A DNA stretch of 64,000 nt from Lingula anatina (Eukaryota; Brachiopoda; Lingulata; Lingulida; Lingulidae): contig NW_019775180.1 in assembly GCF_001039355.2 (NCBI RefSeq), positions 1,006,227 to 1,070,226 of the forward strand, in the 5' to 3' direction. Position 1 is the first letter of the stretch, and each line of letters opens with the position of its first letter. This document shows positions 32,306-43,357 of this stretch, piece after piece. The translations under genes and the position numbers were made by a program. The notes beneath the pieces were generated by a model that was not told where the DNA came from, did not search any database, and saw nothing but the letters and a program-made list of their open reading frames with translations.

Positions 32306-33467
32306 TCAGTTACAGTCTTTAAATAAAGACCCTGTCCTTAATCCTAGTCTGCTATTACGATCGCCTGCAGCCCAAGACTTAGACTTGGTACGGAAATGCT
32401 TGAGATCTTGAGCATGGTCAACATGAAGCATTGGTTTGTATTCTGGAGGCTCACAAAGGTCCTATGAAAAAGTTAAAATAAGTTATTATGTAAATTTCCT
32501 AATTTAAATTAAATAAATCAAATAGTAATTTTCCTGTAAATAATATTTATATTTACTTTCCAAAATTACAAAAGCAATAATTCTATGCTTTCATTCTTCT
32601 CACATTACCTTATTTTCACAGTACAGAGCCTTATATCCACCTTCCAAAAGATAAATCTCTGGATAATGTAGTGCTGGATAACAATCCTTGTTTGAATCTC
32701 TGTCCTTGTTCCGTAAAAAGCGACTCCTAAAATCAGATTACACAATAATATAAACACACACTGGTCATTTCCATTCAACTGATGATTTGTTTTAAGTCGG
32801 GCAATGATCTCATAGCTTAGAAACAAAAACTGAAAAGTCTTTCTGCAAACAGGTAACTCATTACAAGATTCCTTTCATGTTTTCTATGCTACACACTTTG
32901 GCACGCTATCTCTGATTAACTTACAAGTTTGGAGCTCTCTCTGATGAAAATTCACAGTGAAAAATGAGAACTGTCCTCTTAGAACTGTTCTTCTCTTTTG
33001 GTGGAGTCTCCAAGAATTCTTTCATTATACCTTCTTTTGTGTATATATTTTTTGCATTCTGAAAACAGGAAACTAGTGAATACAGTGTTGTCAAAGATAC
33101 TGAACAGATTACCCATCAAATATACACATTTATTCAAAATAAGGCAACTGAAAGTATTAATTCTACATATGTAGGGTTATTCTCTTGCAGTTGACATTTA
33201 TGCACACTTACTAATTTTATGAAAAAAAAAAATTAAATTTTATTCATCCAATATGTTAGTCTGAAAACATTTAGAAAGATTTGGGGGGGGGGGGGGGAGA
33301 ATGAAATTAAACTTACTTTGATATGACCACCTTCATACTCGTATGGATATCGACAGTCGATTATTGTGTACTCTTCAACAACTTGGTCATATTCTCCATT
33401 GATCAATTTCTCCAACTGGAAATAATAACAATAATGGCTATTAAATATTTATGCAACAAACAACAGC

Positions 33468-33526
<59 letters not shown>

Positions 33527-35878
33527 ACTGACTACTGAGTGTCAAGATTGAATAGGGAAATTATTTGGATTTAAAAAAACATAGCAACAATAAAAATAAT
33601 ATTACAACAAAGATGACCTATTAAAGCCATCCACGTTGATCACATGAGATATAGCTTACAACAAAATGTTTTATGCAAGTTAAACGTACTGTATTTGGTG
33701 TGATAGCCTTGAGATCTTGGTGCTTTCCTCTAATAAGTGGTAGGCAATAATCCTAGAAACATTCAACAGAAATTAATTAATGCATAATTCAACTAATAAG
33801 GAGTAGATATAATTTGCAAATATATCAAAAGTATATAACTAGAGGTTTCATCATCACCTGCATTAGACTTTATTGTTTATATATATATATAACAAAGCAT
33901 AATTTATAATGTTTTCACATTAATCTTACAGCATAGTAACCAAACAGTTTTATCCAATTTACCTTTGAAAAATCCCCAATGAGGTCCTGCTCACTGTCAC
34001 CTGAAGATAAATAAGTTATACAGTAATGGAAATATTCAAATGTATAGAGAATCAAACTGAAGAGATAGCAATAAATTTTATTTTGAAAAAAAGATGAAGA
34101 CGAAGAGTCTGAATCTGCATGAATGAATTAATAAAATGATTGGATATAAAAATAATTCATCTCTGCATCTAAAAAATAACATTAATTAAAACCTTATGAC
34201 ATGCATCTGGTATTAAAGTGAAATCTACATAACACTGAAATTAAGACATCAGTTTTTCACATACCTTTATTCAATGCACTTTTGATCATAGCTTCTGTTT
34301 CAGAATGGCACCTATGCATCCGCCTTGCAGGAGCAATCTAAAAGGGGAATATTCAAAGTTATCAAAATCAAATTCAAAATCACATAATATCCTAAACAAA
34401 ATTTGAACAATTGCATTTGCCGTAGTATTATTAATAGATTCCACTCACCTCTGTTTCTGGATTTGAACATGTGTCATACTCCACGACACTCTTTCTTCGC
34501 TTGTTGGACACGGGTGTCGTGTTTTCTCTGGGTGGTTCAGATCTCTTGTATGAGAAAGGTCTTGATCTTACATCAAAAGACTGTGATCTGCCCAGCTTCG
34601 GTGCACTTGGAGATCTAAACAAGCCTCGAGGTCTGGTACATGTCTATAAAAAAATATACAGCTGGTACATAGGAGTTTCCTACAGTTCTTTAGGTTAATC
34701 TCTTGGTCTTCAATGAGCGCATTCTCAACGAATTAAGCCAGGCTTTACAAAGCCGGTGACCTAAAAATGGCGGACGTACATGAAAGAAAAACCGCCTAAT
34801 CTTTTAATAGTCTCTCTGCCTCTCACACGCCTCNGAAGCATTGGTTTGTATTCTGGAGGCTCACAAAGGTCCTATGAAAAAGTTCAAATAAGTTATTATG
34901 TAAATTTTCTAATTTAAATTAAATAAATCAAATAGTAATTTTCCTGTAAATAATATTTATATTTACTTTCCAAAATTACAAAAGCAATAATTCTATGCTT
35001 TCATTCTTCTCACATTACCTTATTTTCACAGTACAGAGCCTTATATCCACCTTCTAAAAGATAAATCTCTGGATAATGTAGTGCTGGATAACAATCTTTG
35101 TTTGAATCTCTGTCCTTGTTCCGTAAAAAGCGACTCCTAAAATCAGATTACATAATAATATAAACACACACTGGTCATTTCCATTCAACTGATGATTTGT
35201 TTTAAGTCGGGCAATGATCTCATAGCTTAGAAACATAAACTGAAAAGTCTTTCTGCAAACAGGTAACTCATTACAAGATTCCTTTCATGTCTTCTATGCT
35301 ACACACTTTGGCACGCTATCTCTGATTAACTTACAAGTTTGGAGCTCTCTCTGACGAAAATTCACAGTGAAAAATGAGAACTGTCCTCTTAGAACTGTTC
35401 TTCTCTTTTGGTGGAGTCTCCAAGAATTCTTTCATTATACCTTCTTTTGTGTATATATTTTTTGCATTCTGAAAACAGGAAACTAGTGAATACAGTGTTG
35501 TCAAAGATAATGAACAGATTACCCATCAAATATACACATTTATTCGAAATAAGGCAACTGAAAGTATTTAATTCTACATATGTAGGGTTATTCTCTTGCA
35601 GTTGACATTTATGCACACTTACTAATTTTATGAAAAAAAAAAAAAATTAAATTTTACTCATCCAATATGTTAGTCTGAAAACATTTAGAAAGATTTGGGG
35701 GGGGGGGAAGAATGAAATAAAACTTACTTTGATATGACCACCTTCATACTCGTATGGATATCGACAGTCGATTATTGTGTACTCTTCAACAACTTGGTCA
35801 TATTCTCCATTGATCAAATTCTCCAACTGGAAATAATAACAATAATGGTTATTGAATATTTATGCAACAAACAACAGC

Positions 35879-35929
<51 letters not shown>

Positions 35930-38900
35930 ACTGACTACTGAGTGTCAAGATTGAATAGGGAAATTATTTGGATTTAAAAAAACATAGCAACAATAAAAAT
36001 AATATTACAACAAAAATGGCCTATTAAAGCCATCCAGGTTGATCACATGAGATATAACTTACAACAAAATATGTTTTATGCAAGTTAAACGTACTGTATT
36101 TGGTGTGATAGCCTTTAGATCTTGGTGCTTTCCTCTGATAAGTGGTAGGCAATAATCCTAGAAACATTCAACAGAAATTAATTAATGCATAATTCAACTA
36201 ATAAGGAGTAGATATAATTTGCAAATATATCAAAAGTATGTAACTAGAGGTTTAATCATCACCTGCATTAGATTTTAGTGTTTATATATATAACAAAGCA
36301 TAATTTATAATGTTTTCACATTAATCTTACAGCATAGTAACCAAACAGTTTTATCCAATTTACCTTTGAAAAATCCCCAATGAGGTCCTGCTCACTGTCA
36401 CCTGAAGATAAATAAGTTATACAGTAATGGAAATATTCAAAATGTATAGAGAATCAAACTGAAGAGATAGCAATGAATTTTATTTTGAAAAAAAGATGAA
36501 GAGAAGAGTCTGAATCTGCATGAATGAATTAATAAAATGATTGGATATAAAAATAATTCATCTCTGCATCTAAAAAATAACATTAATTAAAACCTTATGA
36601 CATGCATCTGGTATTAAAGTGAAATCTATATAACACTGAAATTAAGACATCAGTTTTTCACGTACCTTTATTCAATGCACTTTTGATCATAGCTTCTGTT
36701 TCAGAATGGCACCTATGCATCCGCCTTGCAGGAGCAATCTAAAAGGGGAATATTCAAAGTTATCAAAATCAAATTCAAAATCACATAATATCCTAAACAA
36801 AATTTGAACAATTGCATTTGCTGTAGTATTATTAATAGACTCCACTCACCTCTGTTTCTGGATTTGAACATGTGTCATACTCCACGACACTCTTTCTTCG
36901 CTTGTTGGACACGGGTGTCGTGTTTTCTCTGGGTGGTTCAGGTCTCTTGTATGAGAAAGGTCTTGATCTTACATCAAAAGACTGTGATCTGCCCAGCTTT
37001 GGTGCACTTGGAGATCTAAACAAGCCTCGAGGTCTGGTACATGTCTATAAAAAAATATACAGCTGGTACATAGGAGTTTCCTACAGTTCTTTAGGTTTAT
37101 CTCTTGGTCTTCAATGAGAATCTATTTCAGCTAAAACATTTTAGACAATTTACACAATAGTTCAATTTTGGAAATCATCATTAAGATCTTAAGTGTGTTC
37201 TCTTTACTGAAATAAAAATACTGAACAATAAAATACCCGGCACTCTCCCTTACCCTCCATATTCTATTGTTCACTGTAATATTCTCCTTTTCTTTTTCAT
37301 CATTTGCCACAGTAATGGGAGCAGTTAGTAAACCAGACATACTGCTAGGCAATGAAGTCTGAAGCAAGAAAAAATAGCAAATAAAGGTTTACATTCTTCT
37401 TAATCAAAATAAGCTTATTTCATAAAAAATTTTACTGACTAAATAAAGAGTCTCAGATGTGCAATTGATAAGAACTAAAAGGTTTCCAAGATATTTCAGA
37501 TACTACTTCATGGTTTCTAAAGGAATGCAAGAGTTTTTTCTTGCTGTAATGTTACTTAGTGTTTGTACCTGTTCCCTGTCTATGTCCAATTGCTCTAAGA
37601 AGCCATCGTCCTCATCATCTTCATGCATGCTGCTAGTCAGTGAGCTGGTCAATAGACCAGGGCTGTCTGCTTCTTGAATAGGGGATGGCACTTTTAAGTT
37701 AAAAGTCTGAAAAAAATCAAGGGAATTAAAATTGACTCCCTTTTACAACAACCAGATATAGCTGTACAAGTATTCTATGGTTTGAAAAAATGACAACTTG
37801 ATAGTTTGGTATTATATACAGGGACGAGAAGAGTAACATAAGAAATAATGGTACATCTGTGTCATTAAGACATCATACTCAATGTCAAAAAGCCTTCAAG
37901 CTACAATGGTATTAGGTCATTCAATTATATTACTTACATATTTCTTGGTTTTGGAAGAGTAAAATTAAACAAAAGGCCTAAATCCTACTGCCACTTACAA
38001 TTGTTCCAGCAGGAGCTGAAGTGGGTCTTCTACATTTAGCAGGAGAGCTATCCTGACCAAACGAGTTCTGCTGTATTGTCTTTCCAGGAGACTGCTTTAC
38101 AGGGGAATATTTCTTGGGTGAACAAGTTTCCTCACTTATGTGTCTGTAGCGACTCCTAGGTGCCAAATCGATTGGCTTGATGAATTTGAAGTCATCAGGT
38201 TCCTGAAAAGAAATGCACATAGATGGATTGCTATTTTTTCTAATGGATATATCTTTCTAAAATGTTTCTTTGTCATTTCATTACATTTAATGACTTAAGC
38301 ATTATGCATGCTAAAGATTTTGTCTACCTCTTCATAAGGATAATCAATACAAGTGTCATCTTTACTTATCTGACAAACGAAGAACTTGTATCTTGCATTG
38401 CTTATTAGTGAAATATTGATAAAAGAAAAGTATCATATTTAAAAAAGAGGATGACACATCAATCACTGTCATGAAGAGGTTGAACAAAAACATATTCAAC
38501 AGCAAATGTAACAATATTTTGATTCTTTGAAACACATATTTTAACAATGTGCCTAACAGTATGAGCCAGTTCTTTTTATTCAAGAGGACATGGTCCTCTG
38601 CTACATCTATCTTATCTGGTCCACATCACGCCAAATTAGGGCAGTCTGGATAAACAAAAGGCACTAAACACTGCAATTATTACTAATTATCTTCACAGTT
38701 ATCCTGCTATGGTCTGCTTCACTCAAAACTACCCTGAGTCTGTTTTAGAGATCAACTGTCTGGTCAAATAACAGTCATTCACTATAGCCATTCACAAGGT
38801 GCCAATTACCTGGCAGATTGCAATTCAGACAAAAATCTCCACAGAATCAGGTGACAAAAGGTGACCCCAAATTGCCGCTTAAAATCCGTCTCCAAATTGC

Positions 38901-41900
38901 CACTTAAAATCTCTCTCTCATTCAGGTCAAAACGTGATTTGTTAAGAGATTTGGCAACATTAATATTCAATTATGGGGACAAAATAACATTTTTGAGCAA
39001 ATTTAAGTTCCAATTAAAGGATATGTTGTCATGAAAGAATAATTTTATTAGAGTATTGAGCAAAAAGTAAAACCCTTAAGTGCTTAGTTCAGCCATCTGT
39101 AAAAATATGCATGTCACTGTAATTCAAATGTCATAGGCCCTTTCAGAAAAAATGTATTAATTAGTTATTATTTATTCATGTATTTATCTGAGAGCATATG
39201 TTTCATTTCCTTTCTTACAATTCCAAATGAAGCCTTTGAGCATTAAATACTGTTGGTTTACCATCAAATTTTCTATTTTCCATCCTTAAAATTTTCTTTG
39301 TTGCTTCAACTTTAGATAAAACAATAATAAAACAACCATTTGACCCACAGCTTTAATCCTATAAGCCTTCCAATAACTAAATTTTAACCAAGTGAGATTA
39401 TCCCTAATTCCATGGCATTACTTCTCCGAGGGACTTATGCCCCATGGCCCTATTAACAGACTATTAACACTTCATTTTATGACACCATGACAAACACTAT
39501 TGGGGAGCCTGTGATAGTTTTGACAGCATGCAAAAAGATCCTGTTTACATGCTTGTGACAATTTTTTCTATCAGCAACAGAAAAACTAATACATCTTTAT
39601 TTTAATTTAGATTATCAATACGTTGATTGTGTGGCTTAATCCAATACCCCCCCCCCCCCCCCTCATGATACAAAATTTAACTTTGGTAACAAAATAATCA
39701 AAAATCCTGACCTGTCCAACCCCACTGTCCTGAGATCCCCCATCTTGGTCATCCACACCTCCTCCAAAACTGGATGCAAGGTCAGAGTTGGGAGACTTAA
39801 CTGTCCTTGTGATGCTGCCTTTAGGAAAGCCCAGGTTCTCAAATGAAGGACTACATGAGCCTTGCAGTTCTGATAGGTTAGTCTGAAAAAAAAATCAATA
39901 TGTCACTTATTTATGACCTCAAATTAAAAGCTTGACACCACATTTTTACATGTAACTTGTTAAAATAGTCACTTATCAAAACACCATTGTTTTAGACCAA
40001 TATCTATACAAATAATGATAATAACTTACAGGTACAGATGAATATCTCTTGAAAGCACTCCCCTCTCGTGAGGACCTGAATGGGAAGGAGATAAGAACAG
40101 GATAGAGAACAATCTATAAGTTCCATCTATGAATCATAACATTTATATCTTCATCACTATCCACCCCATGGTCACATTTAATACAGGTCAGTTCCACTCA
40201 CTTATGTCTGTTAACCATAAAAAGCTTGATAACAGCAAATACTTAATTCAATTTTCTTCTACATCATTTTTGTTTTCAAGGTGGTGTTAAGATTAATATA
40301 TAGCAAGACATCGACTTGAAATGCTTTTTTCCTTGCTAGTACATCCCTATTTACATTTATACAACAAATACATTTCATAAAACTACAGGCAAGAAATGGG
40401 TATAAGTTGCTGGTTATGTTATTTCAAAGATAACATTGGACTTGTTTTAACATAAACCATTCCACTGTCTACTTTTTGGTTATTGATCATGAAGATTCAC
40501 AACAAAACTTGAAAAGTCAAATTTTTCTCTTTTACTTAGTCAGTGAACAATACAAAGGCATAAAGGGTGGTTTTCAATTCTTAATTACAACCATAACACA
40601 CATGGATGCACATCTATGAACTTGATGAACTTGTAAGTAAAGGTGAGAGCAAACAAAGAAATTGCCAGGTGTTATTTACCTTAGATTTTGGTCCCTCTCT
40701 AGACTTTCAAAGACACTTTCAAATCTGGAAATCAACAAACAGTTGTCTACTTGCATTGCTTGCTACATAAACATTAGCAATTCTTTTAAACAATTAAGTA
40801 GAAACACACAAGGAATATATAGATTCTTTCAATCCCTTAAACTTCAGTAAACTTACAGTTCAGAAGAAAAAAAGCATTTGCTATACAACACAGTAAAATT
40901 ACTTCAAATATTTATTTTCAATTGATGCATATTCCCCAGCCAGCTGTAAAGGTGACCAGCATTTGCCAAAATCTGGAACAGCTGTTACTATATTCACCGA
41001 TCAATGTTTGCATAGAAACTTACAAAGACCTCACTTAACGACCCCAAGTGCACCTTTTCAGGGGGAAGCTCACCTTTCTATAGAAAATTCTATCTGAACC
41101 CACACAGGTCATGAATTAAATAACTGTTTAACCTGCCAATTTCAGTAAATATTTTCTGCAACTTTCATTTTTTCTGTTTCCTTATTACTATGATATAGTA
41201 ACAAAACAATGTATTTTTTTTTTACCTCTGTTCATATGTAGGAGAATCTAAAGGACTTGGAGAATCTACGAAACAACCTGAAATGAGATGCAGACCTTAG
41301 ATGTCTTAATTACCATAGAGCTTTTAACTTAACAAAGTTATCAGTTGAGAACATACATAAATTTACTGCTGTAATGTGCACCTTACTTATATGTGAGAAA
41401 ATGCACCTAACTGATATGTGAGAAAATACACAGTTTAGTTTCAACAGTTATTATTATTATCAAACAGGATGTCAGATAAGAATTTACACAGAATTGCCCA
41501 TGGCTAAAGAACAATTTACCTGGGCACTTAGTTAAAGCAATACAGAAGTTATGAATAACACATTCTTATTCAAATTTTGTTGAAGAAAATGCATATTCAC
41601 TACAGAGATTGCATAAACACCTTATCTAACACTCACAATTTAGTTACAACCAAACAATTTAACAATATCCATACATCATATATACTTATGAAAGTTGGGA
41701 GTCCACTGCGATATTCAGTGTTACAAACCCTTCATTGGCATATAACTTATTATGTAACATAACAGGTATGAAATCACATGAAAATGGGCCTTACCTCCAT
41801 CTACTGATGAAAGCTGTCTAAATAATGGTCTCACAGGAGGAGGAGTAGGAGTTCCGGTGCTTGATAATGATAATCTCCGCTTAGGTGTGCCACAAAGACT

Positions 41901-42664
41901 GAAATGTTCAATTACCATCAGTACTACTTCAGCAATTATACATTCATGCAAGGAAGTTGGCAGTCCATCAGATGAAAAATTTAGTGATACCTTTTTGCTC
42001 ACACAAACGAACATGTGGCAAAATCTGTATTTGGCAATGTATATATAAAACAATTTAAAATGTAAACTGAATAGTGACCCATGCATCTTTGTATCTCATA
42101 GAGTTGATACAACATAATACAATATCAATTTACATAAAAGTTACCAATGGCAGTAAGAGTAAAGACAGCTGTTATGTCAATGCAAACAGTTCATTTTTTC
42201 CAAATGACCTATAAATGTGATAATATTATAAGCATTGAATGTGAATAACAAGTCTATAAATCTGTTTACCACCTTTTTTTCAACGTAAGTTGTAGCAATT
42301 TGTTTTAACATACTTTTTCACAAAATTTAAGGTACTTATGATGAAGTTCGCCTCCCCCCTTCCAAAAAATAAAAAAAATAATAATAAAATACAAATCTTA
42401 AATTTTCATGTATCAAATTTGCAATAAAGATTCTTACCTTGCTGTTGTCAGTTCATGCAGATTCAAAGCTAGATCTGTCACTGGAGAGAACATGATATTG
42501 CTATGACTTTCAGCAAATTGTGGCGAAAAACTGTTCACACATGATTTTGATAGCTGCAGTGTTAAAAATTTCTTTTCTTTTACTGTAGATCCCTTGCCTT
42601 TGTGTTGATGCGGTATATTTTGACTCTCGGACAACGGCAGCGGTTTCTCCAATCTATCACACAT
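32306..42664 (-). CDS. CDC25: M-phase inducer phosphatase CDC25
   Basis: Dual-specificity phosphatase that activates CDK-cyclin. Upstream exons: 42438-42664, 41795-41898, 41226-41277, 40680-40724, 40030-40075, 39712-39882, optional 38328-38369, 37999-38202, 37569-37706, 37254-37358, 36850-37044. Catalytic-half exons (copy A): 34265-34337, 33963-34000, 33690-33752, 33317-33415, 32925-33058, 32609-32726, 32306-32461. The total is 655 residues, or 669 with the optional exon. Motifs: [15 protein letters not shown] near the N-terminus, [21 protein letters not shown] (beta-TrCP-type), KEN, and FRSPSAP matching the 14-3-3/Chk site. Catalytic: rhodanese block [14 protein letters not shown] and the active site [10 protein letters not shown]. 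The C-terminus is CEPPEYKPM...SKSW. The genome copy of the second half is duplicated, probably by assembly. Confidence 0.92.
33281..33298. repeat. poly-G run in CDC25 intron
   Basis: A run of about 15 G residues, shorter in the second copy at 35697-35708. The length difference is as expected for two alleles. Confidence 0.8.
33471..33522. repeat. (GA)n microsatellite, copy A
   Basis: About 26 GA units in a CDC25 intron. The counterpart at 35882-35927 is shorter. Confidence 0.95.
34715..34833. mobile_element. truncated Harbinger-like MITE (family D) at a sequence gap
   Basis: Matches the left 110 or so bases of the full element at 63006-63532 (GAGCGCATTCTCAACGAATT onward), then stops at a single N at 34834. 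The flanking intron is identical to copy B up to CAATGAG, where copy B continues as ordinary intron (37118). One haplotype therefore appears to carry the element and the other not. Confidence 0.8.
34834..34834. other. single-N assembly join
   Basis: One undetermined base separates a truncated transposable element from a restart in the middle of the CDC25 terminal exon. It is best read as a contig junction of unknown size. Confidence 0.8.
34835..37118 (-). repeat. CDC25: duplicated CDC25 segment, copy B
   Basis: Counterpart of 32425-34714 at an offset of about 2410. Exons: 36850-37044, 36666-36738, 36364-36401, 36095-36157, 35728-35826, 35335-35468, 35019-35136 and a cut-off terminal exon 34835-34871 that lacks the stop codon. 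Only copy B is continuous with the upstream CDC25 exons. All splice sites and the [10 protein letters not shown] active site are intact. Confidence 0.9.
38328..38369 (-). CDS. CDC25: candidate 42-base cassette exon of CDC25
   Basis: The reverse strand reads TTGTCAG, then ATA AGT AAA ... GAA GAG, then GTAGAC. It encodes [14 protein letters not shown], phase 0 to phase 0, exactly fitting between exons 39712-39882 and 37999-38202. Acidic content matches the surrounding regulatory half. Optional use is inferred from the length being a multiple of three. Confidence 0.55.
39647..39662. repeat. poly-C run
   Basis: About 16 C residues in a CDC25 intron. Confidence 0.85.
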
Positions 42665-43357
42665 GGTAGAAATTACAGAATTACGACGAACAGCATAAGT
42701 TTCTTGGTAAAATTGTTGATAATTGTCACTTTCATCAATATGAAAAACTAAGCAGCAAGACTCGGCTCAAATCTTTCGTGTTCCCTTGACTAAGCAACCT
42801 ATCCAGTCCACCAACTTCTCCCTAGCAGCCTTCCAGACACTCGACCCTCGTTCATCTATGAAGACATGTGCCTGCTGCTATGATTGCATCCTGTTATGAA
42901 GGTTTACAGCCTGGAGGACTGGAAGACAAAGACTTAATTGCACATCAGGTGTACGGCATGAAGCACCGCCACTCCATTTGAAAAATAACAGGGATTGGCC
43001 AATCATGGCGGTGACGCCTAGACATGCGCACTCCATACGCGATTACTATACACAGGAATTTACTACAATTAACACAAGTTTACAGCGAAATGATATTTAA
43101 CATTCCAAAGAATAAAATAAAAATATGTCAATTTGCAAAAAATATGTTTTTAAACCAAAATAATACACTTGCATTCTTATAAGTTAAAAAGCACTAAGGG
43201 GCACCCAAGCCTACGCATGCGCGTTAGGTTGGCGCGAATCTCTGAATATTTCTCATCTTCGAGTGGTTTGTTTATATTCTAAAAACTTTTGTCTTTTTAA
43301 TATAATAATCTTTTTAAGGCAAAATTTTGAAAATCTGTAAACATCACATATTCAAGA
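42665..43357. promoter_or_regulatory. CDC25 / SLBP shared divergent promoter
   Basis: About 690 bases between the two start codons. Visible motifs are ATTGGCCAAT near 42994-43003 (NF-Y CCAAT boxes on both strands), TACGCATGCGCG near 43212-43223 (NRF1-like) and TTGGCGCGAA near 43229-43238 (E2F-like, next to SLBP). This is among the more CpG-containing stretches of an otherwise AT-rich window. Transcription start sites are not determined. Confidence 0.6.

Larger units (their letters stand above)
32425..34714 (-). repeat. CDC25: duplicated CDC25 segment, copy A
   Basis: Nearly identical, exons and introns alike, to 34835-37118. It holds exons 34449-34643, 34265-34337, 33963-34000, 33690-33752, 33317-33415, 32925-33058, 32609-32726 and the terminal exon. 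Differences from copy B are scattered substitutions, small indels and microsatellite lengths. Two coding changes were noticed: YKRSEPP here against YKRPEPP, and LEKLING here against LENLING. Confidence 0.9.

Noticed and set aside
33323-33538. Plus-strand frames ending in RERERE repeats (also at 35734-35934)
   Set aside because: Antisense to CDC25 exons plus translation of the (GA)n microsatellite.
34835-37044. A second, separate CDC25 paralogue
   Set aside because: It lacks a stop and 3' end, starts at a lone N, and matches copy A through the introns. Allelic duplication in the assembly is simpler.
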